Positions 34,829 to 45,800 of a stretch of 64,000 bases of DNA are shown in pieces (within the stretch, counting starts at the first letter, position 1; each line of letters begins with the position of its first letter). Origin of the DNA: Coccinella septempunctata. Its lineage: Eukaryota; Arthropoda; Insecta; Coleoptera; Coccinellidae. A program made the translations under genes and the position numbers. The stretch spans positions 1,240,001 to 1,304,000 of the forward strand of contig NC_058195.1 of the NCBI RefSeq assembly GCF_907165205.1, written 5' to 3'. Under the pieces are notes generated by a model. It was not told the origin of the DNA. It made no database searches and saw nothing but the letters and a program-made list of their open reading frames with translations.

Positions 34829-35809
34829 GCTCCACAATGGTTATTCCAATGACTAAGCGACACTAATGAATGAAAGTTACGACGGACCCTTTCTACGCGT
34901 TCCAAGAAAAACAGCTGCATTTTCGCCGACAAATTTCCGCCTAATCTGATACGTCTCCGTCTGCCAAGGAAATCAATCGTGGAGATTTTCCGCGAAAGTT
35001 TCGAAATAGAACCCCCCGAACACGTCAGAGTCATACCGTCGGAGTCAAGGACCCCGCATTCCCAGACAAATTTCGATGATTTCACACCGTTACGATCCGC
35101 TGCAGATATTACAGCTTAGGGGTGACAATATGCGCGAAAAACCAACAATTGGCGACCCCTAATCACGAAGAACAAAATCTTGACCAGTTGACACTTTTAT
35201 CTCCTAAAACACCCCTAAAATACCTCAAAAACTCCTAAGAACGCTTCATAACCCCACCACGAGGTTCTCGGCTCTCTGGAACCATCTAACAGTTCGTTTC
35301 CTTCGAAATTATACCGTCTAGAACACTCTCGATAACTTCTCCTCTCCGAAACTTACGACCATCCATCGGAAACCCCCAATTGACCCCGTCCAAATACACT
35401 AAATCAGCGGAAGTCTGGTGAAAAATCGCGTACGACTCAATTTGGTCGGAGATGGTCGGCCGGATTGGAATGTTTGTCGAACATTAAAGTGTCAGATCTT
35501 ATCCGACGGCCAAGTTATGAGTCGGGCGGGGAAGGTTCCTTTTAATTTGGGAAAACGTTCGTAAGGTGCCCGCCTCGGTAAGGTTAGCAAGACGTATGGG
35601 CCCGGTCAATTAGCGTTTTCCTTCTTCTCCAAGATCGCGCCGATAAGAGACGGTAGATTTTCGATGATCGAGGCCGAGGCACCTCAACTTTTGTAATACT
35701 GATGGTTGGGTCTTAAATACGAAGATTTTTCACCCTTCAAACGCCTACTCGGGCCGTAGTTCATAGGGATATCGTGGTTAGACGAAACCGACTCTAGAGC
35801 CACATCGTA
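34829..35809. other. intron, no recognisable exon
   Basis: Unique, fairly CpG-rich sequence. No repeat or coding segment recognised. Confidence 0.45.
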
Positions 35810-35973
35810 AACGATCAAAAAGCCCCAAAAATTCGAGATTCTTTACGTTTACCAGACGCACATGTCAACAAATCGACGATCTCAAGATGCCTGACGTTTC
35901 TTACAATAGAAACGTCAGTTTGACAAAGTAAGGTTAGCGCCTATAACAGACAGAGACCATAGAGCGAAGAGTA
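35810..35973 (+). repeat. repeat family A, left part interrupted by LINE
   Basis: Carries the family A upstream block (TTTACGTTTACCAGACGCAC, TCAGTTTGACAAAGTAAGGT) and ends in AGAGCGAAGAGTA. The remainder of the repeat resumes at 37056, on the far side of the LINE. Confidence 0.85.
35961..35973. repeat. target-site duplication (left) of LINE copy 2
   Basis: AGAGCGAAGAGTA, identical to 37056-37068. Confidence 0.93.
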
Positions 35974-37055
35974 TTTTTTTTTTTTTTTTGGTGTAGCAGG
36001 GGGAAAATCTGCAAAACAGACGAACACACCCTCTGCTGAGGGGAACAGTGTGGGGATTCTCACTCTCTGAGCTCGAGACCCACTAAAAACCCTCAACTGC
36101 TTCTTCATAGGTTCCGGGCATTCTGCCTATTAACCAGTTGACTCTTATGGTTTCTGGACTCTCACACGATCATAGTCGTGTTGATAGTTGTATGCTGCCT
36201 ATAGCTTTTATAGGTTAAGCTCTTCTTTGGTTACATTTGAATCCTTAACTGATCTCTCGGTCTTCGGTGGTAGGTTCTTGACCTTCCAGCTTCTTCCGTT
36301 GGATCGTAGTCGACTAATCTTCGTAGTTCCTCATTTGGATGTTGTTCGGCTTTGTCGAATATCCTTTCCGTCTTTCTCTTCATAAATTCTGTAACTGGTT
36401 CCCATTCCAAGTCCTTGTAGATTTGTTTGTTCCTAACAAACCAGGGTACGTCCATCGCCATTCTAAGGAGTTTATTCTCAGTGGCCTGTATTCTCTTGAT
36501 GTGGGTCTTGGCTGCGAAGCCCCATGCCGCCGATCCATATGTGAGTTGTGGTCGCGCAATAGTTTTAATCATCGTCAACTTGATGTTCTTATTCATATGA
36601 CTTCTTCTGCCTATGAGTGGATAAAGTTTACTCATTGCGGCTTTTGTTTTATCAACAGCACATTTGATGTGGTTTTTCCATGTAAGTCCTCTGTCAAGCT
36701 TCACTCCTAGGTATGTTGCTTCATTTTTCCATTCAACCTCTTCTCCATCAACTTCAAGGTTTTCTTCCATCCTCAATCTTCTCTTTTGCAGTAATATTGC
36801 TTGAGTCTTTCTTCCATTGACTTGGATTTTCCATTTGATGCACCATTTGAGTAATTCATCTATGGCTTCCTGCAGTCTCCGGTGCATGATCTCTGGGCGT
36901 CGATGTCTGAACGCTATTCCTGTGTCATCTGCGTACAAGGTGAGCATATTTCTAGCATTCTTCGGGATATCATAGACGTATATTACGTAAAGCAGAGGTC
37001 CAAGTACCGATCCTTGAGGCACTCCCGCTTCCAATTGTCTGGTTTGAGAGGTTTG
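35974..37055 (-). mobile_element. 5'-truncated jockey-type LINE, copy 2
   Basis: The element lies on the minus strand. Its poly-A tail (16 T on the plus strand, 35974-35989) is at the left, followed by a 3' UTR (35990-36230) and the end of the reverse transcriptase ORF. The 5' end is truncated at 37055 inside the RT domain. It is flanked by a perfect 13-bp duplication, typical of target-primed reverse transcription, and is inserted inside family A. The ORF remnant is uninterrupted, unlike copy 1, so this insertion is probably younger. Confidence 0.96.
36231..37055 (-). CDS. reverse transcriptase C-terminal part, jockey-type LINE, 5'-truncated
   Basis: This is an uninterrupted frame of about 274 codons within the element. 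Any codons upstream of 37055 come from the flanking repeat and are not part of the protein. Reading on the minus strand, the RT motif GVPQGSVLGPLLY comes first and then the catalytic YADDTGIAF, which contains two of the metal-binding aspartates. The thumb region follows (YLGVKLDRGLTWKNHI), then the jockey-type C-terminus (RPQLTYGSAAWGFAAKTHIK, VPWFVRNKQIYKDLEWEP). It ends at a stop at 36231. The endonuclease, the first ORF and the N-terminal RT motifs are missing. It cannot function alone. Confidence 0.93.
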   Translation of the reverse strand, partial: QTSQTRQLEAGVPQGSVLGPLLYVIYVYDIPKNARNMLTLYADDTGIAFRHRRPEIMHRRLQEAIDELLKWCIKWKIQVNGRKTQAILLQKRRLRMEENLEVDGEEVEWKNEATYLGVKLDRGLTWKNHIKCAVDKTKAAMSKLYPLIGRRSHMNKNIKLTMIKTIARPQLTYGSAAWGFAAKTHIKRIQATENKLLRMAMDVPWFVRNKQIYKDLEWEPVTEFMKRKTERIFDKAEQHPNEELRRLVDYDPTEEAGRSRTYHRRPRDQLRIQM

Positions 37056-37110
37056 AGAGCGAAGAGTAGTGTTTATGGCCTCGGTATTCACGAATTTCGT
37101 AGCCCACTAG
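37056..37110 (+). repeat. repeat family A, right part after LINE, with TSD
   Basis: Starts with the second copy of AGAGCGAAGAGTA (37056-37068) and continues GTGTTTATGGCCTCGGTATT. Removing the LINE and one duplication copy restores a contiguous family A unit. Confidence 0.9.
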
Positions 37111-38902
37111 TTCAACCAACCAAATAAAAGATGTTCTCCTCGTAACCAACAATCTGACCCTTTCGAATTCGGTCTACGTCCATCGATATTACCCGATGCG
37201 CCTCGTACGGAATATCATTATGTAAATTCCGAGATAAATAAATACTTCTGAACATATTTGCCGACCGCCTTATCTCCCACTTTATAATTCCGCGATTTGC
37301 ATTTAACATACCGCTTTTAAGTACGTTCATTTGCTTGAATAACGGCTGTTACGAAGGGGGGAGGGGGTGGAGGCATCGTCGGATCGTCGGGAATTGCGGC
37401 CATCGAATTTCCCCTCGTTTTTTTAACGAATCGATATCGGCAGAGATAATTGCATACAAATTGGGAAATTTGGAACCGATCCCTCCGTATATCGACGCAG
37501 CGTCCGCCTCTTTATCAGCGTTACAGGTGAGGAAACGACTGTGAACGTTTAAGACTCTGCATATTTGGTGATACGCTTCAAGAATATCACGATGAATAAC
37601 CTGGCGGCTAATGAGGGAGATTTTTAATCATCTGGTTTTGATATAGCAACTGAGAAAGCAACCGATAACCCTAAATGGACCCTACAGCTCATTAGATTTC
37701 AACAAAATTGGACCAAACCCAAAATGAACAAGTATCTAGACTGTTTTGTTATCAAGGTGGTTGTCAGAGTCGAGAAGATAGGAAATCCCTACCGTTCTCT
37801 ATAGGAGAGCCGCCACTGGAGGACTTAACGCGAAGCGCTGCTGATTTATTTGAACCCGTGATTCCCAACAGGAGCAGTTTCATTTCAAATTCAATTGAAG
37901 CGTCCAATCAACTCGAACCGGGTAAAATTTAATGATAGCAACGTTATTCGACCGTGAACACATCTCCTGAGCATTTCGTATTAGGCGGAACGCTGGTAGA
38001 GAATAGATATACTACGCTAATAAACTCGTTTATACCCGTAGATCTCTGCCTCGATGTGAAGCCATTTCCCGTAGCTTGTATGCTTTATTTACTAATACAT
38101 TGAGTGTTCGTTAGATGTCGCTCGGTTAATCGAAATAGATGTTTGAGGATTTTTTATTGTTTTCATTAGAGTCGATCTTCGAATGAAAGATAACATGCTG
38201 TTTCACATTTTCATTGGACAACACTGTATATGCAAATTATCCACTTCGATGTTTGGGCAGTGTGAATCTCAAGACTTGAATACGTATTCTCGTATTTAAC
38301 ACCTTTCCATTTGTTTTACCATTACGTCACTATGTAAACCCATAATCCTTCTCCTTTCCTCCTTTTTTTTTTTACACAGACCTCGATCTTAACTCCGGTG
38401 ACAGAACCACAACCCGGTCACAAGATGAAAACATAAAGGCGAAACTTTAAAAGTCGTAATTCATCTCTCACGATATCAAAAAAAAAAAAAAAACGAAAAA
38501 AATTACCGTATCCGATACGATTTACAGAGTGGCATACACGCTATCAATTATCGTTTCGTTCCCTCGGATGTAACGTATCCCTTCACGGACGTCTTCTTGT
38601 AATTTACAACACCACCGGACTGCGGTCTCGTTTTATTTGCCAGTCACATTACGTACCAAAGTTCCGCGGTGGTCCGTGCCCGTAGATCCTTATCCGGACG
38701 GTCTTCGGACGTTGGAACATAGAATTCGACCGCCCTGGGGTGCGTTCCGTATGTTGATTTTGGACGATCCTATCTGAGATTCGCACGATGCTCGATCTCG
38801 CAGCGACGGGGTACTGCCTCCGGGTGACAGGCCGAAAGTTCGGTTCTTGGAATTCTGTGGTTTGGGCTGGGTTCGAGGAGACGGAACGCGAGGCGCCTCT
38901 GT
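37111..38902. other. intron, no recognisable exon
   Basis: Unique sequence. It contains a poly-A tract (about 38479-38494) and a CpG-rich stretch at 38540-38900. ORFs here have no recognised family. Confidence 0.45.
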
Positions 38903-40419
38903 GGTTTTACCAGACAAGAATTCTCGTCTTGATGACAAACTTCTTGTTTTATCTTGAGAAAAGGTCACGAAATTTAAAAAAATCTTTTATTGACGTTTTC
39001 TTGACATATCAAGAAGTGACAGCGACAGTGACACCTGTGATTCCTCTGTCCCTGTCGAATTTTTCATTGCGTTTCGCGCTAATACGACAATCTGGTGGTT
39101 CACTGATATTTATTTGTTTTCTGGCGAACTCAAAATGTTGAATTGCAATCTTTATACGATTTCGTTAAAGTGAAGTTATTATCACCAAGAAAATTTTGAA
39201 AAAAGCCTCAATAGGACATCGAAAATACTCGGCTAACTTTGAAATCTTTACACGCCACGTCACACAAGCGTGCATTGGCTTAACTATCATATAATCAGTC
39301 AGTGCAAGTTAAATAATAACAACGGTTTGGCACAAAAGTTGAAGTTATTTCAAATTATCTTCTTTATAACTTTACGTATTACTATTATCTATCGATACGC
39401 CACTGCTAATAGACCCAGTTCTGTCAATTCAACTTGACTTTGCCACCTTCTACGTCATCACCCGTCCAATCGGCTTTGAACTGAATTTTAACTTCTTTCC
39501 ATACCTACTCTTGATTATCACAAAGTGGTGGTCTTATTTCACCATAAGTGACAACTCCTCAGGAAAAAAAACGTCTGCTGAGCCATTTGCCTCCGATTCT
39601 GACTCACAATATTCACTAACAAGCAATAGAGAGAAACGTAAGTTTTAGTAAAAATATAAAATGATCAGTGAAACTAAAGCGACTTCGACTAATGCAAGTG
39701 AAAATGATAAATCTGAATCTGAAACCGTAGATGCGAAAGCGGCAGTAAAAAAAAAGCAGCAGCATCCACCACTGCAAGGTAGTGGTAGGTACTAGTGGCA
39801 ATACTGACAGAAAGAAATTCGGTTATTCTTTCGAAATTCAGGTGGACACAAGTATCAACGGCGAAACTAACAAATAAGCCAAAAAATTATGTTTCCATAA
39901 GCATAAAGAAAGTTCATGCAAATCTAGATTCCAAATAGAGTTTCAACAAAATTTTCCTTAATTTTTGTCAATTTAAATTTTTCTAGTAAAAAATGTGTGC
40001 AATAAATAGAAGAAGGTATTTCATGTTAGAATACGTTATCTTTTTCAAAAATAGACACGTTTCAGCGTATTCATGGTTAGAAAAGATATATCAACGGCGG
40101 GTTTCGTGAAATTTTGATTGTTCAATCAAAACTCTGGTTGTTCAATCAACAATTTGACAGTCACTCGTTTTCTGGAACGAAATCACTGTAACCTTTTCAT
40201 TTCTGAATATATCGAGGACGCAGCAATTGAGAATACTTGAATGAACGTATGAACATCATAATTTGATGCGAGAATGATATTCTGAATGATCATGACTGAA
40301 TTATCGATTGAAACCAAACTGACGTCTATTCGTCAATCAAGCGTTGATTCCCCGATCAAGCTTCATGAAACCCGGGGCAAGATTGTTCGTTTTCTTGACA
40401 AGAAATCTTGGTAAAACCT
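38903..40419 (+). mobile_element. decayed transposon X, copy 2 (possible full extent)
   Basis: The part at 38915-39890 matches 5510-6250 in reverse complement. Outer limits are suggested by the inverted pair GGTTTTACCA (38903) and TGGTAAAACC (40419) with nearby AAGACAAG-type motifs; these ends are tentative. Two exon-like pieces rich in Ser/Asp/Glu/Lys are seen: one ends at a GTAAGT donor near 39638, the other follows an AG near 39670 (TGATCAG). No transposase core is recognised. A smaller foldback (40097-40377) appears to sit inside. Confidence 0.45.
40097..40377. mobile_element. small foldback element
   Basis: The left arm CGGGTTTCGTGAAATTTTGAT pairs with the right arm ATCAAGCTTCATGAAACCCG. 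Inside, TTGATTG/CAATCAA motifs recur. Non-coding, about 280 bp. Confidence 0.65.
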
Positions 40420-41008
40420 CTTGTCTTGTCTGGAAATTCTGAAGCAACTTTTCGCGAGACAGGGTTGTCAGCTTTAAGAGGTGATCATGCATGTTATGCT
40501 TCGGCGTTTTCCGAAGACAAACAGGCCGTTTCGAGTGCTATTTTACGTGCACCTACGTTTTACGAGCCATTCCGAAAACCGCGTCCTGCTGTAGGTCGCT
40601 TTTGAGTAACGCCCGGACCCCGCAATCTCGATTCACCTTGCGCGCAAATTCGGCCACCATTAAAAACCCGTAAAAGTGACATAATCCGCGGACGCTAATT
40701 GATAAAAACGGAGGGACCGCTTCTTATCGCCGTTGCCGAGAAATTTATTGAGGACGCCCCCGGAGGCGGGGGGCGGTCGGGTCCGGGGGCCCGGGAAATC
40801 GACCATATATCGCGGAATATCGTTCAAGGCGAAGACAAATCGGTTTCGATTATTACTATGTGTATTTTTTTCGCGCTACTCCCGATGGATATGGCCTCAC
40901 GTTCTAAATGTCACGGTTGCGCGTTTTATTTTTTCGCGGATACTTATTCCGTATCTTTGGAATCTTATACGCGACAAAAATGATGTCGATCTGGTCAATA
41001 TCCTTAGG
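40420..41008. other. intron, GC-rich patch, no exon
   Basis: A G/C-rich block lies at about 40750-40800. No family match for either of two overlapping plus-strand ORFs. Confidence 0.45.
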
Positions 41009-42203
41009 TATACTTCATTCAATTTTATTTTAGCAGTCGGTTGTCCATGGAGATTTGACACATTTCACTCTGTATAGTACGAAAATGTGGGGTTATGAAG
41101 CTTGTCATAACATTTTTGGGTTTTAAATCAACGCTATGTTGCCCGTTCTACGTAAAAGTTTTTGTTATTACGTATTTTATCACAATGTCGAATCTCCTCG
41201 GAAAATATGTGACGAACATAATTGAAGTTTATACAAACTGTTTGAAGGCATACCAAATCCTGTTATTTGCATGGAAAATACAAGAGATCAGTATAATATC
41301 ATAATATGCACCAGCTTGAGGAGAATTAATGTTCGTTATCTTCTTTGGCTTACATCATTTGTAGATTTCAAAAATATTAACTCGAAGATGAAATGCATAT
41401 GATGCAGTGGTTGGGAATGGGTATCTCCCGAAGGAATTAACAGATAACTACAAGAATGTTAAATTCTTCAACAAAAATCATCGTGCAACAATATAAGTAA
41501 AAGGAATCAAAGGAAGTTTCAATAAAGATGAACTTTTGAACAAAACTTTCACATGAATAAACAAGTAACAGGGCAACTTGCGCGTATTTGTGGCTATTCA
41601 TCCTAATACATTGATGTAATAATAATAATTATAGGTATTTATTAGTACCTTAAGACATTTACATTGTATAGGACAAGTCAAATGAAAAATAGAGAAATCC
41701 ATTTTAGGGAACTTATTGTCCGATGACATTTATCGAAAATCCTGTAGTAAACTTTTCGCATTAATTCACTCAAACATAAAATTCCCAAATGCCACCACTT
41801 TTTCTCTCCCAATAGAAGGAAATTCTTTGTCATCTTCTTCATTCGCAATCTTTCTGATTGTGGAAATATCCAGCTGAAATATATGTCGTTTAGATTCAGA
41901 TGAAACATTATAAATTCTCTTACATTGAATATGTTCGCTACCGTCTGACGTATTGTAGATTTTAGAATATCAGGGTGTAACTATTTGAATGAGTGGACCT
42001 GAATTCTAAATAGCACTTCTTGAAACCCTATCTTTTTTTCAATCACTTTCGGCATTTTCGTAATAAAAATTGATATTAGTTGTGGTAACGGCGTTATGAC
42101 ATTAACGACATTTCATGAGTGCCTAACTTCGTTCTAGTTAAAAAAAATTGAGAAAATTATTTCATGGCCAACCGACTGCTGAAATAAATTTGAATGAAGT
42201 ATA
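41009..42203 (-). mobile_element. 1.2-kb terminal-inverted-repeat element Y, copy 2
   Basis: Reverse complement of 6723-7927 over its full length (1195 versus 1205 bp), with the same terminal repeats starting TATACTTCATTCAA. Differences are scattered substitutions and short indels. An ORF of 76 codons on the minus strand is not conserved in copy 1, so it is not a gene. Confidence 0.88.
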
Positions 42204-44329
42204 GTTTTGTCGTATCTGCTACAGATTTCGAGAGAACAATTTTCAACGTTTCTCTCTCTTGATTGTAGGTATTTTTGGCCGACGCTGGGTAGAATATAAG
42301 TGATAGAGGAAAATAATCAAGTACAATTTTGTAAAGCTCGGAAAGTTCTATTGAAAAGTCCACGACGGCAAATATCTAACCTCTGAGGATAACCCACGAT
42401 AACCAATTTTAACATTTTCAAAACAGTCCAAAATACTGTTCCATTCGGAGAGGGTTTTTGACCGTCATGAAATGAATTGATATGAAGGTGAATCTGACCC
42501 CTATCTGCGGCATTCATTCCCGATGAAAAATGTTCTTCACAGCATAGTTTATAACGACCGAATCCTCTGAATACATCCCTGCCGCCCCTCGAAAATATCG
42601 GGAACATCGCTACTGTTCTCGCTCGTGTCGGAAGGGTCTCGAACCGGGGCGTTTTGATATATAAGAGACGCGCGGTGGGCTCGAGAGGGGTTAGGTACAT
42701 TACATGCTCATTAATTTGTTGGTGCAGATTATTATATTGTTTCGATTTCATTTTTGATAGTGAGGTTTGTTGATTTTCTGCTCATTTCCTTTCTTGAATT
42801 ATTCTAATGATATCTCGGCTAGCGTTTTACTACGAAATATTATGCGAGCGTATCACTATGATCTTATGTCTCAATATCAATAATTTGATACTCTTCATTG
42901 ATTCCTGGAAGAACGCAGGAGACGCGGAGGACCAAGTTAGCGGCCAACCGATCCCCCGGATTTAAATCCGTCAGATTTCGTTCAGTCATTCGTCCATCCT
43001 CAGACGAAGATCGGAGAGCGATTTATCAAGATTTACTACTCTCGATCCCGGCATAACTCGACCGATGTAAAACATCGAACCTTCATGTTTCATCGTACGG
43101 CGATCCCCGGTACGCAGTACATACCTCATATATATATACTTCTCCCGCGGCCCATTACAAATGCCGCAATATCACCGACTACGACGTCCATGAGGCACGT
43201 ACAAGAAGTCCCAGATGCATCGACGGCATATTTCATTTCTCGACTCGCGACAAAAACCCCGCGTAATAAATATCGGTATCTAACGTCCGTACAGTCAATA
43301 AAATACCGTACAGGAAAATATCGGCTAGCTTTGCACACAGATAGGCCCGGTTTTTTGCTGAGGGCGGGGGAGCTTTTTACAAACGACAGGCGATTTGACT
43401 TATTCAACGAGAGGTGTGAGAAGCGTCGAGAGATGAGACTCGGTAGCCTTTTTTAAGGGCTTTTGAGAATGTGGAAGTTGTTCTACCGACTGTTTAGTCG
43501 CTGAAAAACCATTCAGTTGGTCATGAATGATAAGATTCGTTCAATTAGAAGTTGGAAATGCAAACACTCGTGCTGAAATATGCCAGGATGCTGAGGCCGA
43601 TTGAAAAATTATGTGTAAGGTAGCTTAATGTGTACAGGATGAGATGAGAAATAAACCAGTGTGAAAGCAGTCACGTGTTACAGCCACGCGATTGCCTCGG
43701 CTTAAAATAATGCGATTCACCTGGTTACAGAAAGTCTCGCAAGTGAATAGAAAGAATGCTTGGAGTTTTTCCACCTAATACTCTCCACCTAACTTCAACT
43801 CGACTAATATCCACCGCAATACAACGTTTCCATGTTGCAAGGCATCGTCGAGAGAATCCTTCTGATCGGCCACGTCGAAATATTAATAAATAGGCATTGC
43901 GCGAGATACAGCGTCGCCTCCTGCAGAACGTCATGATAAATATCCGACCACCGACCACGTAAGGCCTGCCAATTTAATTTTATAACCCTTCGCGATCGGC
44001 TTTCTGCCAACATAAATAAATGAAAATCGGAAAATTATGCCCGTTGACTGGCGAAACGGAACCTTCCTCGTAATTAGTTCATTTGAAATTCGCATTCGGC
44101 CTGGCACGATGATCTTCTTTGCGGCCGAGGCGTTCTGTATACAGGGACACGTTCGTAGCATAACGAAATCCGGCATTTTAATTGTGGATAAGTGTAGACC
44201 TCTCGAAATCAATCAGCCAGAAGATGTGCTTTTTTTATTTTTTAAATAAATTCTGCTACTGAAATCGACAGAAACGACATAATCGCAATTTTTCACGAAA
44301 AATTCATCAGATATTCGATCGTGCCCAAC
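42204..44329. other. intron, no recognisable exon
   Basis: About 2.1 kb of unique sequence. Several ORFs of 70-144 codons occur on both strands, but none has splice boundaries plus a recognised domain. A run of TATATATA lies near 43130. Confidence 0.45.
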
Positions 44330-44530
44330 AACCAGAGCCAAATCGGAAATATGAACAAAAAATTTCGACGTTTACGGAACGCAAATGTAAACAAATCTAC
44401 GTCAGTTTGACAGAAGTTAGGTTAGCACCGATGATCACAGACAGGGGTGGGTAATAGCGATTCGATTCGTGGAGCATAGAGTAGTATTTTTGGCCTCAGC
44501 ATTTATGAAATTTATTCTTTCGTCGACCTA
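44330..44530 (+). repeat. dispersed repeat family A, copy
   Basis: TTTACGGAACGCAAATGTAA, TACGTCAGTTTGACAGAAGT, ACAGGGGTGGGTAATAGCGA and TTTTTGGCCTCAGCATTTAT occur in the standard family order. Confidence 0.8.
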
Positions 44531-44599
44531 AACAAAAAACGAAATTTTACGTACTAATTTCCGATTATTTTTTGAAAGAAATTACTTTTCGTCTACATA

Positions 44600-45420
44600 C
44601 ACTTCGTCCGCAAACTCTCTTCGTCACTAGGTTAGGTTTCTTTAGGTTGAGTTAGTTTAGGTTAGGTAGACTATTTTTGAAGGGAAGTACTTTTCGTCCT
44701 CATGCACTTTTCGTCCGTAAACTCTCTTTGTCATAAGATTAGGTTAGTTTAGGTTAGGTTTGTTTAGGTTAAGTTAGTTTAGGTTAGGTAGACTATTTTT
44801 GAAGGAAGTACTTTTCGTCCGCATGCACTTTTCGTCCGTAAACTCTCTTTGTCATAAGATTAGGTTAGTTTAGGTTAGGTTTGTTTAGGTTAAGTTAGTT
44901 TAGGTTAGGTAGACTATTTTTGAAGGGAAGTACTTTTCGTCCGCATGCACTTTTCGTCCGTAAACTCTCTTTGTCATAAGATTAGGTTAGTTTAGGTTAG
45001 GTTTGTTTAGGTTAAGTTAGTTTAGGTTAGGTGGACTATTTTTGAAGGGAAGTACTTTTCGTCCGCATGCACTTTTCGTCCGTAAACTCTCTTTATCATA
45101 AGATTAGGTTAGTTTAGGTTAGGTTTGTTTAGGTTAAGTTAGTTTAGGTTAGGTGGACTATTTTTGAAGGGAAGTACTTTTCGTCCGCATGCACTTTTCG
45201 TCCGTAAACTCTCTTTGTCATAAGATTAGGTTAGTTTAGGTTAGGTTTGTTTAGGTTAAGTTAGTTTAGCTTAGGTAGACTATTTTTGAAGGGAAGTACT
45301 TTTCGTCCGCAAACTTTTTTCGTCACTAGGTTAGGTTAAAGGTTAGTTTAGGTTAGGTTAGGTCGACTATTTTTGAAAGCAAGTACTTTACGTCCACATA
45401 CACTTTTCGTCTGGGTGTTC
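44600..45420 (+). repeat. 122-bp tandem array with telomere-like TTAGG variants
   Basis: The anchor CTATTTTTGAAG occurs at 44671, 44793, 44914, 45036, 45158 and 45280, 121-122 bp apart, and again at 45367 after a shortened unit. About half of each unit is a run of TTAGGTTAGTTTAGGTTAGG type, and the other half carries ACTTTTCGTCC repeated. The TTAGG-like part is interrupted by TTTAGG and TTAAG variants, so it is not a functional telomere. Non-coding. Confidence 0.95.
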
Positions 45421-45544
45421 GTCACTAGGTTACTAGATAGAGGGGCGATTGACTCAATTTTGGGAATACAGAATTTGACGAAAACATAAGTACCCTTGAC
45501 AATAACAGTCATTTGCTGTTGTTAAATCAATTCTTTACGATATC

Positions 45545-45800
45545 GGGTAGATTTAACCAGTGTTCATTGTCAGATCACAGAGGCAGGGGTGAGTATTAAC
45601 GTCAGCGAAAGAGAAAAGAGTTAGTGTTCGAAATGGAGTATCTCCTGGCGAATGTAAACAAATCCACGATCACAGAATAAAGCCACGTCTGACTTTCTTG
45701 ACAAAAGTGAGTTTGTCACAGATCACAGAGACAGGGGTGGATAGTATCGTAATCGATAGAGAAGTGTCGGTGTCCGAAGTGAAGGATCTCCTGGCCTACA
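45545..45800 (+). repeat. repeat family A, two adjacent diverged copies
   Basis: AGATCACAGAGGCAGGGGTG and, about 140 bp on, AGATCACAGAGACAGGGGTG. Each is followed by a segment ending in CTCCTGGC. Confidence 0.65.

Noticed and set aside
37056..37091. First codons of the long RT-containing ORF on the minus strand
   Set aside because: They lie outside the LINE, in the flanking repeat and target duplication, so they are not part of the RT protein.
42317..42751. 144-codon minus-strand ORF
   Set aside because: No recognised family and no splice boundaries; it is adjacent to the end of element Y and likely fortuitous.
44600..45420. A true telomere or chromosome end
   Set aside because: TTAGG units are interrupted by variants and alternate with an unrelated motif; unique sequence continues on both sides.
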